This document shows positions 16,493 through 24,897 of a stretch of 64,000 bases of DNA, in pieces (positions within the stretch are counted from its first letter, which is position 1; every line of letters starts with the position of its first letter). The position numbers were made by a program, and so were the translations under genes. The stretch comes from Alphaproteobacteria bacterium Ga0077535. GTDB taxonomy: Bacteria > Pseudomonadota > Alphaproteobacteria > Caulobacterales > Aquidulcibacteraceae. Location: assembly GCA_001464425.1 (NCBI GenBank), contig LNEK01000026.1, positions 186,001 through 250,000 on the forward strand, given 5' to 3'. The notes beneath the pieces were generated by a model. That model searched no databases and was not told where the DNA came from. It saw only the letters and a program-made list of their open reading frames with translations.

Positions 16493-17779
16493 ATGAATTT
16501 CGAACATTCCGCAAACGCCCAGAACTGGATCAACAAGGTCCAAGGCTTCATGGACGAGCACGTCTATCCGGCTGTGCCGACGTACGAGGCGCAGCAGAAG
16601 GAAGGATCGCGCTGGAAGGTGCTGCCAGTGGTCGAGGAGCTGAAGGCCAAGGCCAAAGCGCAAGGGCTCTGGAATATGTTCATGCCGCCGAGCGCCGGCG
16701 CGCCGCACGTGGACGATACGTTCGAGTTCGAAGGCCCGCGCCTCACCAATCTCGAATATGCGCCGCTTGCGGAGCTGATGGGCCGCGTGGCGTTTGGCTC
16801 TGAAGTGTTCAATTGCTCGGCGCCCGACACCGGCAACATGGAAGTGTTCGAGCGTTACGGCACGCGCGCGCAAAAGGACAAGTGGCTGAAGCCGCTGATG
16901 AACGGCGAAATCCGCTCGGCGTTCTTGATGACGGAGCCGGCGGTGGCCTCGTCGGACGCGACCAACATTCAGTGCGAGATCAAGCGCGACGGAGACGACT
17001 ACGTAATCAATGGCCGCAAATGGTGGTCGTCCGGCGCCGGCGATCCGCGCTGCAAGGTCGCCATCCTGATGGGCAAGACCAATCCGGATAACCCCAAGCA
17101 CAGCCAGCAGAGCCAAATCCTGGTGCCGCTCGACGCCAAGGGCATCACCATCCACCGCGCGCTCACCGTGTTCGGCTATGACGACGCGCCGCACGGGCAC
17201 ATGGAAATCGAACTGAAAAACGTGCGGGTGCCGGTGGAGAATCTGCTGCTCGGCGAAGGCCGCGGCTTCGAGATCGCGCAAGGGCGCTTGGGCCCGGGCC
17301 GCATCCACCATTGCATGCGCACCATCGGCGCGGCGGAAGCGGCGCTGGAAGCTCTGTGTAAGCGCATCACCTCGCGCGTGGCGTTCGGCAAGACCATTGC
17401 CGAGCATAGCGTTTGGGAAGAGCGCATCGCCGATGCGCGCATCGATATCGAGATGACGCGGCTTTTGTGTTTGAAAGCTGCCGACATGATGGACCGTGTT
17501 GGCAACAAGGTCGCCAAGAACGAGATCGCGATGATCAAGGTCGCGGCGCCGCGTATGGCGCTGAAGATCATTGATGACGCGATCCAGGCGCATGGCGGCG
17601 CCGGCGTCTGCCAGGATTTTGGTTTGGCGAAGAGCTATGCTGGCATCCGCACGCTGCGTCTGGCGGACGGCCCGGACGAAGTGCACGCCCGCACAATCGC
17701 GCTGAACGAGCTCGCCAAATATGGCTGGACCGGCAAGCGCCGGAAGGATGAAGGCGAGAGCCTGCCCGGCATGCGCTGA
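16493..17779 (+). CDS. Acyl-CoA dehydrogenase, ACAD10/ACAD11-like
   Basis: A 428-residue FAD-dependent dehydrogenase. [13 protein letters not shown] (146-158) binds FAD and substrate, [16 protein letters not shown] follows, [13 protein letters not shown] is near residue 263, and LADGPDEVH (390-398) closes the active site. These segments match the dehydrogenase half of human ACAD11 closely (recalled similarity). That group acts with an APH-type kinase to process 4-hydroxyacyl-CoAs; the kinase-type gene lies at 23101. A good ribosome site (GGGAGGA) precedes ATG 16493. The next gene starts inside its stop codon. Confidence 0.9.
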   Translation: MNFEHSANAQNWINKVQGFMDEHVYPAVPTYEAQQKEGSRWKVLPVVEELKAKAKAQGLWNMFMPPSAGAPHVDDTFEFEGPRLTNLEYAPLAELMGRVAFGSEVFNCSAPDTGNMEVFERYGTRAQKDKWLKPLMNGEIRSAFLMTEPAVASSDATNIQCEIKRDGDDYVINGRKWWSSGAGDPRCKVAILMGKTNPDNPKHSQQSQILVPLDAKGITIHRALTVFGYDDAPHGHMEIELKNVRVPVENLLLGEGRGFEIAQGRLGPGRIHHCMRTIGAAEAALEALCKRITSRVAFGKTIAEHSVWEERIADARIDIEMTRLLCLKAADMMDRVGNKVAKNEIAMIKVAAPRMALKIIDDAIQAHGGAGVCQDFGLAKSYAGIRTLRLADGPDEVHARTIALNELAKYGWTGKRRKDEGESLPGMR

Positions 17780-18192
17780 TGCTTTTTGCGTGGGGGCTGA
17801 ACGTCATTGCGCTCGCCCTCGGCGCAGCGCTCGGTGCGCGCGCGCTGATCGATCCGAAATGGGCTGCGCGGTTTGTGCGGCTCAAGGCCGATGAACAGGG
17901 AGGCGGCTTTGCGGAATTTCGCGCGACCTATGGCGGCGTGTTCTTAGGGCTTCACTTGGCGGCGCTGTTGCTGGCGCTGCGCTATTTGCTGAGCGGCGGC
18001 GCGCTGGTTGGTGTCGTGGCGGCTGGCGCGTCGGCGGCCTTGTGTGCGGGCTGGGCCGGAGCTGCGTTTGGGCGCTTCGTCTCGATGGTGCGCGACAGAA
18101 CAGACACCAAGTTCAATCGCATCAGTTGCGGCGTCGAACTCGCGATGGCGCTGGCGATTGGGATGCCGTGGTTCGTCTGGGCGCTCAGCTGA
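17779..18192 (+). CDS. DUF4345-like small membrane protein
   Basis: A 137-residue protein with four hydrophobic segments (about 3-23, 51-70, 74-92 and 116-135). An N-terminal half of the type LNVIALALGAALGARALIDP precedes a conserved FRATYGGVFLGLHLA, and the RTDTKFNRISCGVELAMALAIG segment is typical of DUF4345 inner-membrane proteins of unknown function. The ATG overlaps the stop of the acyl-CoA dehydrogenase by one base, so the two are co-transcribed. It overlaps the convergent DUF486 gene by eight bases. Confidence 0.72.
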   Translation: MLFAWGLNVIALALGAALGARALIDPKWAARFVRLKADEQGGGFAEFRATYGGVFLGLHLAALLLALRYLLSGGALVGVVAAGASAALCAGWAGAAFGRFVSMVRDRTDTKFNRISCGVELAMALAIGMPWFVWALS

Positions 18193-18553
18193 CCGGCGCT
18201 TTGCCGAGAAAGACAACGCCGGCGCCAAGCGCGATGAGCGCAAAACCGAGCAGGTGGTTCCAGCCTAGATGCTCGCGCAGGAACAGCGTCGAGAAGCCGA
18301 TGAACACCACGAGCGTGATGACCTCCTGCATGGTCTTCAGTTCAGCGGTTGAATAGACCGCGTGACCGATGCGGTTGGCCGGCACGGCCAAGCAATATTC
18401 GATGAAGGCGATGCCCCACGCCACAACGATGGCGATCAGCAGCGGCGTCGATTTGAACTTGAGGTGCCCATACCAGGCGAACGTCATGAAGATGTTCGAG
18501 GCGATCAAAAGCAGGATCGGCGCGATCTGCGGCGAGGTGAGGAAGGATGGCAT
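18185..18553 (-). CDS. DUF486/DMT-like small membrane protein
   Basis: A 122-residue protein with four membrane helices. The pattern NIFMTFAWYGHLK, AWGIAFIEYCLAVPANRIG and ELKTMQEVITLVVF is characteristic of DUF486 proteins, single-repeat relatives of the drug/metabolite transporters. It is likely a dimeric inner-membrane protein of unknown transport role. No partner gene is adjacent on the same strand within 40 bases; queD lies upstream in the same direction. Confidence 0.85.
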   Translation of the reverse strand: MPSFLTSPQIAPILLLIASNIFMTFAWYGHLKFKSTPLLIAIVVAWGIAFIEYCLAVPANRIGHAVYSTAELKTMQEVITLVVFIGFSTLFLREHLGWNHLLGFALIALGAGVVFLGKAPVS

Positions 18554-18597
18554 GCTGGGCTCCGCGTGGATTCGGAGCCTAGCGCGACTTCATTGGC

Positions 18598-19119
18598 TCA
18601 GAAATCGTTGATGCTCATATCGGCGCGCAGAGGCCACGCGCCGCCGCGCAGACCGCTGGCGCCTGCGTCGAACACGTCGCGGTTGACGATGACGGTGTTG
18701 GTTGGCGTTTCTTCGATGCGCACTTCGGCGACGGTGAAGGGCAGGCCCTCGTCGGCGACGAAGGCGCTGAGCTTTAGCCAGAAGCAGGCGGCGAGCGCTT
18801 CAGTGGTCGGATCACCCTGGAAGGTCATGATCTGCGCGAGGCGGCCCGGCTCGTGTTCGCGAAAGAAGCCGATCAGCGGATCGTTCTCGCCGAGATGCAG
18901 TGTGTGATCGACGTGCTCGTCGATCCATTGATGCCAGCGCTTCTTGATCTGGTCGAAGGGCGCAGCGGAATTGGTTTCGCTGAAGCGGAAGCTCGCGGTG
19001 GGCGCGAGGCGCACGGTGACGAACTCATTGTGCCCGTGCGGGATCGCGCACTTGGGGCTCTTGGTCGCCAACAAGCGATGCGCCATCGTGTAGCGACGGG
19101 TGAATTCTAAAGCGGCCAT
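18598..19119 (-). CDS. queD: 6-carboxytetrahydropterin synthase QueD-like protein
   Basis: A 173-residue PTPS/QueD-fold protein. Zinc ligands H14 (TMAHRL) and H28/H30 with catalytic C24 in KCAIPHGHN (23-31) are intact, and HVDHTLHLGENDPL follows. QueD makes 6-carboxy-tetrahydropterin from dihydroneopterin triphosphate in queuosine synthesis. The protein is longer than the usual 120 residues because of an insert around 85-115. queC and queE are not in the window. ATG 19119 has GAGGAC about 5 bases upstream; an earlier TTG-type extension to 19146 lacks support. Confidence 0.82.
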   Translation of the reverse strand: MAALEFTRRYTMAHRLLATKSPKCAIPHGHNEFVTVRLAPTASFRFSETNSAAPFDQIKKRWHQWIDEHVDHTLHLGENDPLIGFFREHEPGRLAQIMTFQGDPTTEALAACFWLKLSAFVADEGLPFTVAEVRIEETPTNTVIVNRDVFDAGASGLRGGAWPLRADMSINDF

Positions 19120-19199
19120 AACTCGTCCTCGGCACTCCCGCAGCACAGACGGGCGCCTCTATTTGGCCGCTGCTTAAGCGCGGCTAGGCCCGAGTGCAA

Positions 19200-19424
19200 T
19201 CACTCGTCCCAGACGGGCGTGCCGAGATTGACGTTTTCTGGCGGGGTGAACGCGCCGACCGCGCCGCCGATAATCGCGCCAGGGATAGCGCCGACGCCGC
19301 CCGCGACGAGGCCGACGCCGCCGCCAATGGCCGCGCCGGAGGCGACACGGTCGCCCATTTGCGTTCCGCAACCGGCCAGCGCGATCGTGGCGGCCGCGGC
19401 TGCGAGCATGACAGTCTTCTTCAT
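19200..19424 (-). CDS. Glycine-zipper lipoprotein (copy 1)
   Basis: A 74-residue protein with lipoprotein signal and lipobox LAGC (C19), followed by a glycine zipper (GAAIGGGVGLVAGGVGAIPG) of the type that inserts into or spans membranes, and the end PPENVNLGTPVWDE. It is a probable outer-membrane or periplasmic small lipoprotein. A clear ribosome site (GAGGAGTA) precedes the ATG. It is a close paralogue of the next gene, 107 bases upstream on the same strand. Function unknown. Confidence 0.85.
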   Translation of the reverse strand: MKKTVMLAAAAATIALAGCGTQMGDRVASGAAIGGGVGLVAGGVGAIPGAIIGGAVGAFTPPENVNLGTPVWDE

Positions 19425-19531
19425 GACCTACTCCTCAAATGGATCGAGCGCCGCTTTAGGCGACGCTCGATGTCTAATTTGTCTACGAATCTTGCGCCAT
19501 ATGAGGCGACAATGAAGCGAGAGGAATGTGG

Positions 19532-19789
19532 CTATTTCGGGCTGCCGTCTTCGTTGTAGCGATCGCCCGTCTCGTCATCCCAAGCCGGCTCGCCAAGGTT
19601 AACTTGGTCGGGCGGGGTGAATGCGCCGACGCCGGCGCCAATGATGGCGCCAGGGATTGCGCCGACGCCGCCAGCCGCGAGGCCGACGCCGCCGCCGATT
19701 GCTGCGCCTGTGGCCATGCGATCGCCGAGTTGCGTGCCGCACGCGGAAAGCAGCATCGCAGCCGATGCCGCGAGGATAACATTCCTCAT
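19532..19789 (-). CDS. Glycine-zipper lipoprotein (copy 2)
   Basis: An 85-residue paralogue of the previous gene, with a lipoprotein signal ending LSAC (C17), the glycine zipper GAAIGGGVGLAAGGVGAIPG and TPPDQVNLGEPAWDD. It differs by a longer acidic tail with a DETGDRYNEDG segment. ATG 19789 has AGGAGAAC upstream; the open frame extends to 19933, but the part before ATG 19789 has no signal sequence. The two copies, tandem in the same direction, probably arose by duplication. Confidence 0.85.
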   Translation of the reverse strand: MRNVILAASAAMLLSACGTQLGDRMATGAAIGGGVGLAAGGVGAIPGAIIGAGVGAFTPPDQVNLGEPAWDDETGDRYNEDGSPK

Positions 19790-19848
19790 GGTTGTTCTCC
19801 TGATTTCATATGGGTGCGCAACGCGGCGTGAGCGGCGTGGGTTCCAGA

Positions 19849-20778
19849 TCAGAACCAGCGCCGCCACTTGGCGATGGCGAACAATGCCGCAGGCGCGATG
19901 ATCATCAGCGCAAACCCGACCCACGGCCCCCAATCGTGCTCAAACCAGCTCATGGCTTCGAAATTCATCCCGAAGATCGACGCGATCAAAGTTGGCGGCA
20001 CGAAGGCGATGGTGGCGAGCGAGAGCGCCTTCAGCACGTTGGTTTGCTGCGCGTTGATGAGGCCAAGCATGGCGTCTTGCAGATAGGCGAAACGCGGCTG
20101 CATGGCTTCAGCGATGCGTTCCAGTTCGTTGACGTCGCGCGCGAGCGCCGAGAGGCGAGCCGGGTCGAACGCGTACTTATTTTGCGAGGCGCGGGAATAG
20201 ACGAGCAAGCGCTGCAGACTTGAGAGTGAATCGTGCGAGAGCGCAGCGAGTGCGCCGAGTTTGCCGAGATCACGCAGCGCGGCGCGCAAGTCGACAGTGT
20301 CGGCTTCATCGAAGACGCGTTGTGACAGCGTGTTGGCGTCGGTTGTCACCTCGGCGAGCAGATCGGCGAGGCGTTCGGCGGCGCCTTCAACTAATGCGAG
20401 GAGGACATCGGCGCCGGTCTGGGCGGAGCCGATGCGGGCTGAGGCGCGGCCTTGGCCGATTTCGAACGCGCGTGGGCTGATGTGGCGGACGGTGACGAGT
20501 TTGCCGTTGGTGAGGATAAAGGTGACGGGGCCGGAGACGAAGCGGCCTTCTTCGCGGCGGCCGAGCAGGGTGGCGGTGAGGTGGAGGGTGTCGCCTTCTT
20601 CGTAATAGCGCGCGGATTCTTCGAAGGCGGCGCGCTCGGCCGGCGTGGGCACATCAACGCGAAGGCTTGCTTCGACTTCCGCTTCTTCGGCGTCGTCGGG
20701 ATTTTCAAGATCGTACCAGAGTGCGGTGGGGCTCTTGCAATCAGCCTCGGCCCCACCGCGTGCGATGACGCGGAGCAT
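19849..20778 (-). CDS. CorA-family divalent cation transporter
   Basis: A 309-residue CorA/ZntB-type channel. A large N-terminal cytoplasmic domain (about 1-245) carries helical segments (LGKLGALAALSHDSLSSLQR), and two C-terminal membrane helices (about 250-270 and 285-303) flank the hallmark FGMN (269-272). CorA forms pentamers that import Mg2+, and ZntB relatives carry Zn2+; the loop after GMN (FEAMSWFEHDWG) does not settle which. It is a single gene in a minus-strand run. Confidence 0.9.
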   Translation of the reverse strand: MLRVIARGGAEADCKSPTALWYDLENPDDAEEAEVEASLRVDVPTPAERAAFEESARYYEEGDTLHLTATLLGRREEGRFVSGPVTFILTNGKLVTVRHISPRAFEIGQGRASARIGSAQTGADVLLALVEGAAERLADLLAEVTTDANTLSQRVFDEADTVDLRAALRDLGKLGALAALSHDSLSSLQRLLVYSRASQNKYAFDPARLSALARDVNELERIAEAMQPRFAYLQDAMLGLINAQQTNVLKALSLATIAFVPPTLIASIFGMNFEAMSWFEHDWGPWVGFALMIIAPAALFAIAKWRRWF

Positions 20779-20818
20779 GGGCCGAGTTAGCGCTGTTTGC
20801 CGGCGCTGGGAACGGGCG

Positions 20819-22138
20819 TTACTCGTTCTTGAACACAGCCCCGCGCGCCATCACGAACGGCGCCTGCATCAGCACCGCCACATCTTGGGTCGGATCGCCG
20901 TCCACCGCGATGATATCGGCGGCGTAACCAGCGGCGATGCGGCCGGTGACGTTGCCGATCTGCAGGTGATCGGCGGCGTTGACGGTCGCCATTTGCAGCG
21001 TCTGCATTGGGGTGAAGCCGGCTTCGACCAAGAGCTGGAACTCGCGTGCGTTCATGCCGTGGGGCGACACGCCTGTGTCGGTGCCGTAGGCGATGCGGAC
21101 GCGGTTTTCGCGCGCGAAGCGGCCCATATTGGCCATGTCGCGGCTGACTTGGCGGGCCTTGTCGGTTTGCGCCGGCGTCAGCACGCCGCCTTGTTCGGCG
21201 AGTTGGCCAACCCACCAGCCGGCAAGAAGCGTCGGCACCAGGTAGCGATTGCCTTGGCGCAGCAAGCGCACCGACTCGCGGTCGAGATAGGAGCCGTGCT
21301 CGATGGAATCGACGCCGGCGCGCAGCGCGGCGTTGATGCCTTCGACGCCATGTGCGTGCGCGGTAACGCGCCGGCCCATCGAATGTGCAGCGTCGACGAT
21401 GGCGGCGAGTTCATCATCGCTCAATTGTTGGCCAACGCCTGCGGCGGTGTTGGAGAGCACGCCGCCTGTGGCGGTGATCTTGATGACATCGGCGCCGGCC
21501 TGGATTTGGCGGCGTGTGTCGCGGCGGCATTCGTCAGCGCCGGAGCAGGCGCTTTCGCTGCGCAACACGTCGAGCACGTGCGGCTGGAAGCCTTGCGCAT
21601 CGCCGTGGCCGCCGTCCGGCGTAATGCCGCGGCCGGACGCGATGATACGCGGGCCGACGATGCGGTTTTCGTTGATGGCGCGCCGCAGCGCGAAGATGGC
21701 GTCATTCGGCGCGCCAAGATCGGCGACGGTGGTGAAGCCGGCGTTGAGTGTCGTGCGGCCGTTTTGCGCGGCGCGGAGAGCAGCGTCGGCGGGGGTCAGC
21801 AGCACGCCGTCATAAATGCGGTTGGGACCGAGTTCGCTAGAGAGATGGACGTGGCTGTCGATGAGGCCGGCCATGACGAAGCGGTTGCGCTGATCGATCA
21901 CTTCGGCGCCGGCGGGCGTCACGTAGCCCGCTTCTACTCCGATGATGCGGCCATCGGCGCCGATGAGGATGGATTGTTCTGTCAGGACGCGGCCGGTTGA
22001 GGCGTCGGCGAGGAGGCGTCCGGCGTGGATGACGTGCGCGACTTGGCTTTGCGCGTCTTGCGCGAAGCTGGAGCCGGCGAGCATGGCCAAGGCGGCGAGT
22101 GCGCCGACGATCAGTTTTCCGCGTTGCAGCATGTGCAT
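20819..22138 (-). CDS. Exported amidohydrolase (prolidase-like, Xaa-Pro/imidazolonepropionase-related)
   Basis: A 439-residue amidohydrolase with a cleavable signal peptide (about 1-26, ending SSFAQ). The binuclear metal site is complete: HVH (H96, H98), carboxylatable Lys in VIKITATGG (K220), TAHAHG (H261/H263), SIEHG (H281) and GTDTG (D354). This arrangement matches exported dipeptidase-like members such as the Sgx9260 group, which cleave N-acyl or Xaa-Pro type substrates. Location is probably periplasmic; substrate is inferred only. The start could also be the ATG two codons in (22132). Confidence 0.88.
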   Translation of the reverse strand: MHMLQRGKLIVGALAALAMLAGSSFAQDAQSQVAHVIHAGRLLADASTGRVLTEQSILIGADGRIIGVEAGYVTPAGAEVIDQRNRFVMAGLIDSHVHLSSELGPNRIYDGVLLTPADAALRAAQNGRTTLNAGFTTVADLGAPNDAIFALRRAINENRIVGPRIIASGRGITPDGGHGDAQGFQPHVLDVLRSESACSGADECRRDTRRQIQAGADVIKITATGGVLSNTAAGVGQQLSDDELAAIVDAAHSMGRRVTAHAHGVEGINAALRAGVDSIEHGSYLDRESVRLLRQGNRYLVPTLLAGWWVGQLAEQGGVLTPAQTDKARQVSRDMANMGRFARENRVRIAYGTDTGVSPHGMNAREFQLLVEAGFTPMQTLQMATVNAADHLQIGNVTGRIAAGYAADIIAVDGDPTQDVAVLMQAPFVMARGAVFKNE

Positions 22139-22208
22139 CCCCCGTGAGCGGAGCTTTGATCCCGCCGCATCGCATCTTCGTCAACCGATTACGCGTGATC
22201 GGCAGCGA

Positions 22209-22682
22209 TCACAGTCTTCCGGACTGGATTTCCCAGAGCACCATGCCGAGCAAGAAGAGACTGAGGAGGCCAAAGCCACCGACAATGATCCACTTTGTCC
22301 TTTTCTCGGCGGCAGTGAGGACAGGCTCGTCTGGCGGTACATGGCGGCCGGCATCCAGCAGTGCGTGGTAACGCCATTCCATACGTCGCCAGATGACGAT
22401 GGAGACGAAAACGCCGAGCCCCGCGAACGCGGCAATGGATATGACGAAGAGAAAGAGTGTTGGGCCCAGCACGCGGGCGATCGCGCCGAGAATTGGCCCC
22501 GCCGCTTCTTCACTGACGCGGAAGCTGGCGCCGCCCTGTGTCATCGCAAAGAGCATGATGGCGGCGAAGACAAAGCCGCCAATTGCGCCGATCAATAGCC
22601 CGCGCACCAGCGTGACGCGTTGGCCCTCGCGCCGCCGGCGCGCCCAGCCCCAAAGAAAAATGCTCTCCTCGCGGTTGGTCAC
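22209..22682 (-). CDS. Small membrane protein, unknown (paralogue A)
   Basis: A 157-residue protein with a charged N-terminus (NREESIFLWGWARRRREGQR) and three or four hydrophobic segments (about 25-46, 62-95 and 130-150). It shares the opening pattern (IFLWGWARRR / LFLWLWSRRR), the RG-LIGA-GG-VFA segment and overall topology with the gene just upstream, so the two are paralogues. I recognise no domain. It lies 5 bases after its paralogue and is very likely co-transcribed with it. Confidence 0.72.
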   Translation of the reverse strand: MTNREESIFLWGWARRRREGQRVTLVRGLLIGAIGGFVFAAIMLFAMTQGGASFRVSEEAAGPILGAIARVLGPTLFLFVISIAAFAGLGVFVSIVIWRRMEWRYHALLDAGRHVPPDEPVLTAAEKRTKWIIVGGFGLLSLFLLGMVLWEIQSGRL

Positions 22683-22687
22683 GCCGT

Positions 22688-23104
22688 CTATCCGTACTGA
22701 ACAAACAGGAAGATGATGAAGCCCGCGATGATGGCGACTGCGATGCCAACCGCAACAGCGGGGCCGCGGTCACTCGCTTGCATCACCGGCTTTTGCGCGG
22801 GCACCTCGGCGCCGGAAGCGAGCATGCTTTGGAACATTGCTTCTTGCGCGGCGTAGACGCGGTTGGCGCCGAGCCAGCCGATGAACGCGAAGGCGGGCAC
22901 GGATAGCGCGATGAGCCGCGCCATGGGCGCGAGTTGGCCGATGATGTCGTAAGCTGGCGCATCGCTGCCTGGCGAAAGCATGAAGGCGAACACGAGGCCG
23001 CCGAGTGCGCCGATCAATGCGCCGCGCAAAGCGATCGCGGTTTGCCCTGGTTTGCGGCGGCGCGACCAGAGCCAGAGGAAGAGGTCACGCTGCCTTTCGT
23101 TCAT
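22688..23104 (-). CDS. Small membrane protein, unknown (paralogue B)
   Basis: A 138-residue protein with an N-terminal LFLWLWSRRRKPGQ motif and three hydrophobic segments (about 25-43, 58-80 and 115-135). Its start codon overlaps the stop of the APH-type kinase gene by four bases, linking it to that operon. It is a paralogue of the following gene at 22209. No function can be given; the middle AQEAMFQSMLASGAEVPAQKP loop parallels YHALLDAGRHVPPDEP in its paralogue. Confidence 0.72.
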   Translation of the reverse strand: MNERQRDLFLWLWSRRRKPGQTAIALRGALIGALGGLVFAFMLSPGSDAPAYDIIGQLAPMARLIALSVPAFAFIGWLGANRVYAAQEAMFQSMLASGAEVPAQKPVMQASDRGPAVAVGIAVAIIAGFIIFLFVQYG

Positions 23105-24180
23105 TTGAGGCCGGCTTTTTGCGCGTACATGTAGGCGGCGCTGGCGAGCGGGCGGATGCGCGCGATCATTTGCGTGGCGTGGGCGCTGGCGGCGGTGCCG
23201 TCACGGACGCGGCCGGCGATGCCTTGCAGGATGCAGGCGAGGCGGAAGGCGTTGTAGGAGAAGTACCAATCGAGCGAAGCGATGCCGTCGCGGCCCGTTT
23301 GCGCGCAGTAGAGTTGCACCGCTTCTTCGAGCGTTGGGATGCCGATCTCGCCGAGATCAAGGCCGCCAAGGCCGGCGCGGCCATCGTGCGGCATCGCCCA
23401 GTTCATCAGATAATAGGTGAAGTCGCCGAGCGGATCGCCGAGCGTTGAAAGCTCCCAATCGAGCACGGCTTTGACGCGCGGCGCGTCGGCGTCGAGGATG
23501 AGATTGTCGAGGCGATAATCGCCGTGGACGATTGAGGTGCGCTCGCCCGGGGGGATGGTTTGCGGCAGCCACTCGAGCAGCCGGTTCATCTCGTCGATGT
23601 TTTCGGTTTCGCTGAGTTTGTATTGCTTCGACCAGCGATCGATCTGGCGCGCGAAATAATTGCCAGGCTTGCCGTAATCGCCGAGGCCGATGCCGACGTG
23701 GTCGGTGTTGTGAAGCTTGGCCAGCGTTGCGATTTTGTTTTCGTAGAGCTGGCGGCGTTGTGGCTTTTCCAGTTCCGGAAGTGCGCCGTTCCAAAGCACG
23801 CGGCCGTCGACGTTTTCCATCACGTAGAACATCGCGCCGAGGACGCTGTCATCGGTGCAGAGCGCGTACTGGCGCGCGACGGGAAAGCCGGTGGGGTAGA
23901 GCGCAGACATGACGCGAAATTCGCGGTCGACGGCGTGCGCGGAGGGTAGGAGTTTGCCGCCGGGTTTTTTGCGGAGGACGTATTTTCGCGTCGGCGTTAC
24001 GAGCTGGTAGGTGGGGTTGGACTGGCCGCCCTTGAACTGATTGATGGTGAGCGGGCCGGAATAGTCTTCGACGTTCGCCTTAAGCCACAGTTCCAGCGCC
24101 GCCTCGTCCAAGCGATGGCGCTCTTCGACGGGTTTCACGCCTTTGAACTGAGCGTGCGGGTCTTCGGCGGGTTCGGTCAT
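23101..24180 (-). CDS. APH-family phosphotransferase, ACAD10/11 kinase-domain type
   Basis: A 359-residue aminoglycoside-phosphotransferase-fold kinase. FKGGQSNPTY (49-58) is the nucleotide loop, YVLRKKP (67-73) has the ATP Lys, HGDYRLDN (219-226) is the catalytic loop, and DWELSTLGDP (241-250) carries the Mg-binding Asp. These segments are strikingly like the kinase half of human ACAD11, which phosphorylates 4-hydroxyacyl-CoA so that the dehydrogenase half can eliminate phosphate. A matching dehydrogenase is encoded at 16493. ATG 24180 is the sensible start; the 14-codon extension upstream overlaps hepT. Confidence 0.88.
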   Translation of the reverse strand: MTEPAEDPHAQFKGVKPVEERHRLDEAALELWLKANVEDYSGPLTINQFKGGQSNPTYQLVTPTRKYVLRKKPGGKLLPSAHAVDREFRVMSALYPTGFPVARQYALCTDDSVLGAMFYVMENVDGRVLWNGALPELEKPQRRQLYENKIATLAKLHNTDHVGIGLGDYGKPGNYFARQIDRWSKQYKLSETENIDEMNRLLEWLPQTIPPGERTSIVHGDYRLDNLILDADAPRVKAVLDWELSTLGDPLGDFTYYLMNWAMPHDGRAGLGGLDLGEIGIPTLEEAVQLYCAQTGRDGIASLDWYFSYNAFRLACILQGIAGRVRDGTAASAHATQMIARIRPLASAAYMYAQKAGLK

Positions 24181-24187
24181 GTTGGTC

Positions 24188-24577
24188 CTAGGCGTTTGGA
24201 TCAAACGGGCCACCGACCGCACTTTCGATGCTCAAAAGTGCTGCGTCGAGGTCGCTTAGGCCAGTGCTGATCGTGTTCCAAAGAAGTGTTGGAATGACTT
24301 GGTCGTCATAGTCATGCGCCAAGAAATCGCGAAAGCGTGCGGGTTCGCGCCAAGGGCCGTGCGGGTTCAGCGCGTTAAGATCAACGGCTTTCGCCAGCTC
24401 TTTTACGGCTTCGCCCAATGCGATGAAGGCGCGCTCAACGGCATAGCGCGTGCGCTCGTCTCGGGCAAAGGAATCGACGTCCATTCCAGATGTCCACTCG
24501 CCGATCCGTTTGATTTGGAGGCGCGCGTAATAGACCGCTTGCGCGGGTGTGCGCGCTTTGCGTGGTCTAGAAGACAT
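24188..24577 (-). CDS. hepT: HepT-like HEPN ribonuclease toxin (DUF86)
   Basis: A 129-residue helical HEPN protein. The RX4HXY active-site motif is present as RDFLAHDY (R83, H88, Y90). HepT toxins cleave RNA (tRNA in studied cases) and are neutralised when MntA adds AMP groups to the motif Tyr. The gene overlaps the preceding mntA-type gene by 11 bases, the standard arrangement for this toxin-antitoxin pair. Its stop is 7 bases before the kinase gene start, so read-through transcription into that operon is possible. Confidence 0.88.
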   Translation of the reverse strand: MSSRPRKARTPAQAVYYARLQIKRIGEWTSGMDVDSFARDERTRYAVERAFIALGEAVKELAKAVDLNALNPHGPWREPARFRDFLAHDYDDQVIPTLLWNTISTGLSDLDAALLSIESAVGGPFDPNA

Positions 24578-24866
24578 GGACGAGTTCGCCAGCGCGCCGC
24601 TTTAGGCGTTCAGCCCGGTCAAACCCCTTCTTGTCGATCACATCGACGGGATTTCCGAGCATGCGCGCGAGGAGATCATGCAACGGCCCGATGGTGAACA
24701 GGGTGATCGGCCTGTCGGACGTTGTCTCTACGACCAGGTCGACGTCGCTTTCTGAGCCGGCGTTATCGCGTGCGACTGACCCGAAGAGGGAGACGTGGGC
24801 TATGCCTTCACGCCGAAGCTCGTCGGCGTGTTCCCGGAGGATCCGAATGGCGTCGGCGCGGCGCAT
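24567..24866 (-). CDS. mntA: MntA-like nucleotidyltransferase antitoxin
   Basis: A 99-residue minimal nucleotidyltransferase. The GSX10DXD motif is intact: GSVARDNAGSESDVDLVV, with G29-S30 and D41/D43. It is the antitoxin partner of the overlapping hepT gene and is expected to AMPylate HepT. The C-terminal part (DLLARMLGNPVDVIDKKG) matches the family. The pair sits between purD and the kinase operon as a compact 0.7-kb insertion, consistent with acquired DNA, but base composition is not visibly different. Confidence 0.88.
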   Translation of the reverse strand: MRRADAIRILREHADELRREGIAHVSLFGSVARDNAGSESDVDLVVETTSDRPITLFTIGPLHDLLARMLGNPVDVIDKKGFDRAERLKRRAGELVHVF

Positions 24867-24897
24867 GCCGGCAGTATAGCAGCGCGGCGCGCAAGCG

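Noticed and set aside
16448-17686. A 412-codon minus-strand frame opposite the acyl-CoA dehydrogenase
   Set aside because: Antisense shadow; the sense strand carries all ACAD motifs.
20645-22000. A 451-codon plus-strand frame opposite the CorA and amidohydrolase genes
   Set aside because: Antisense to two clear genes with intact motifs; no domain in its own translation.
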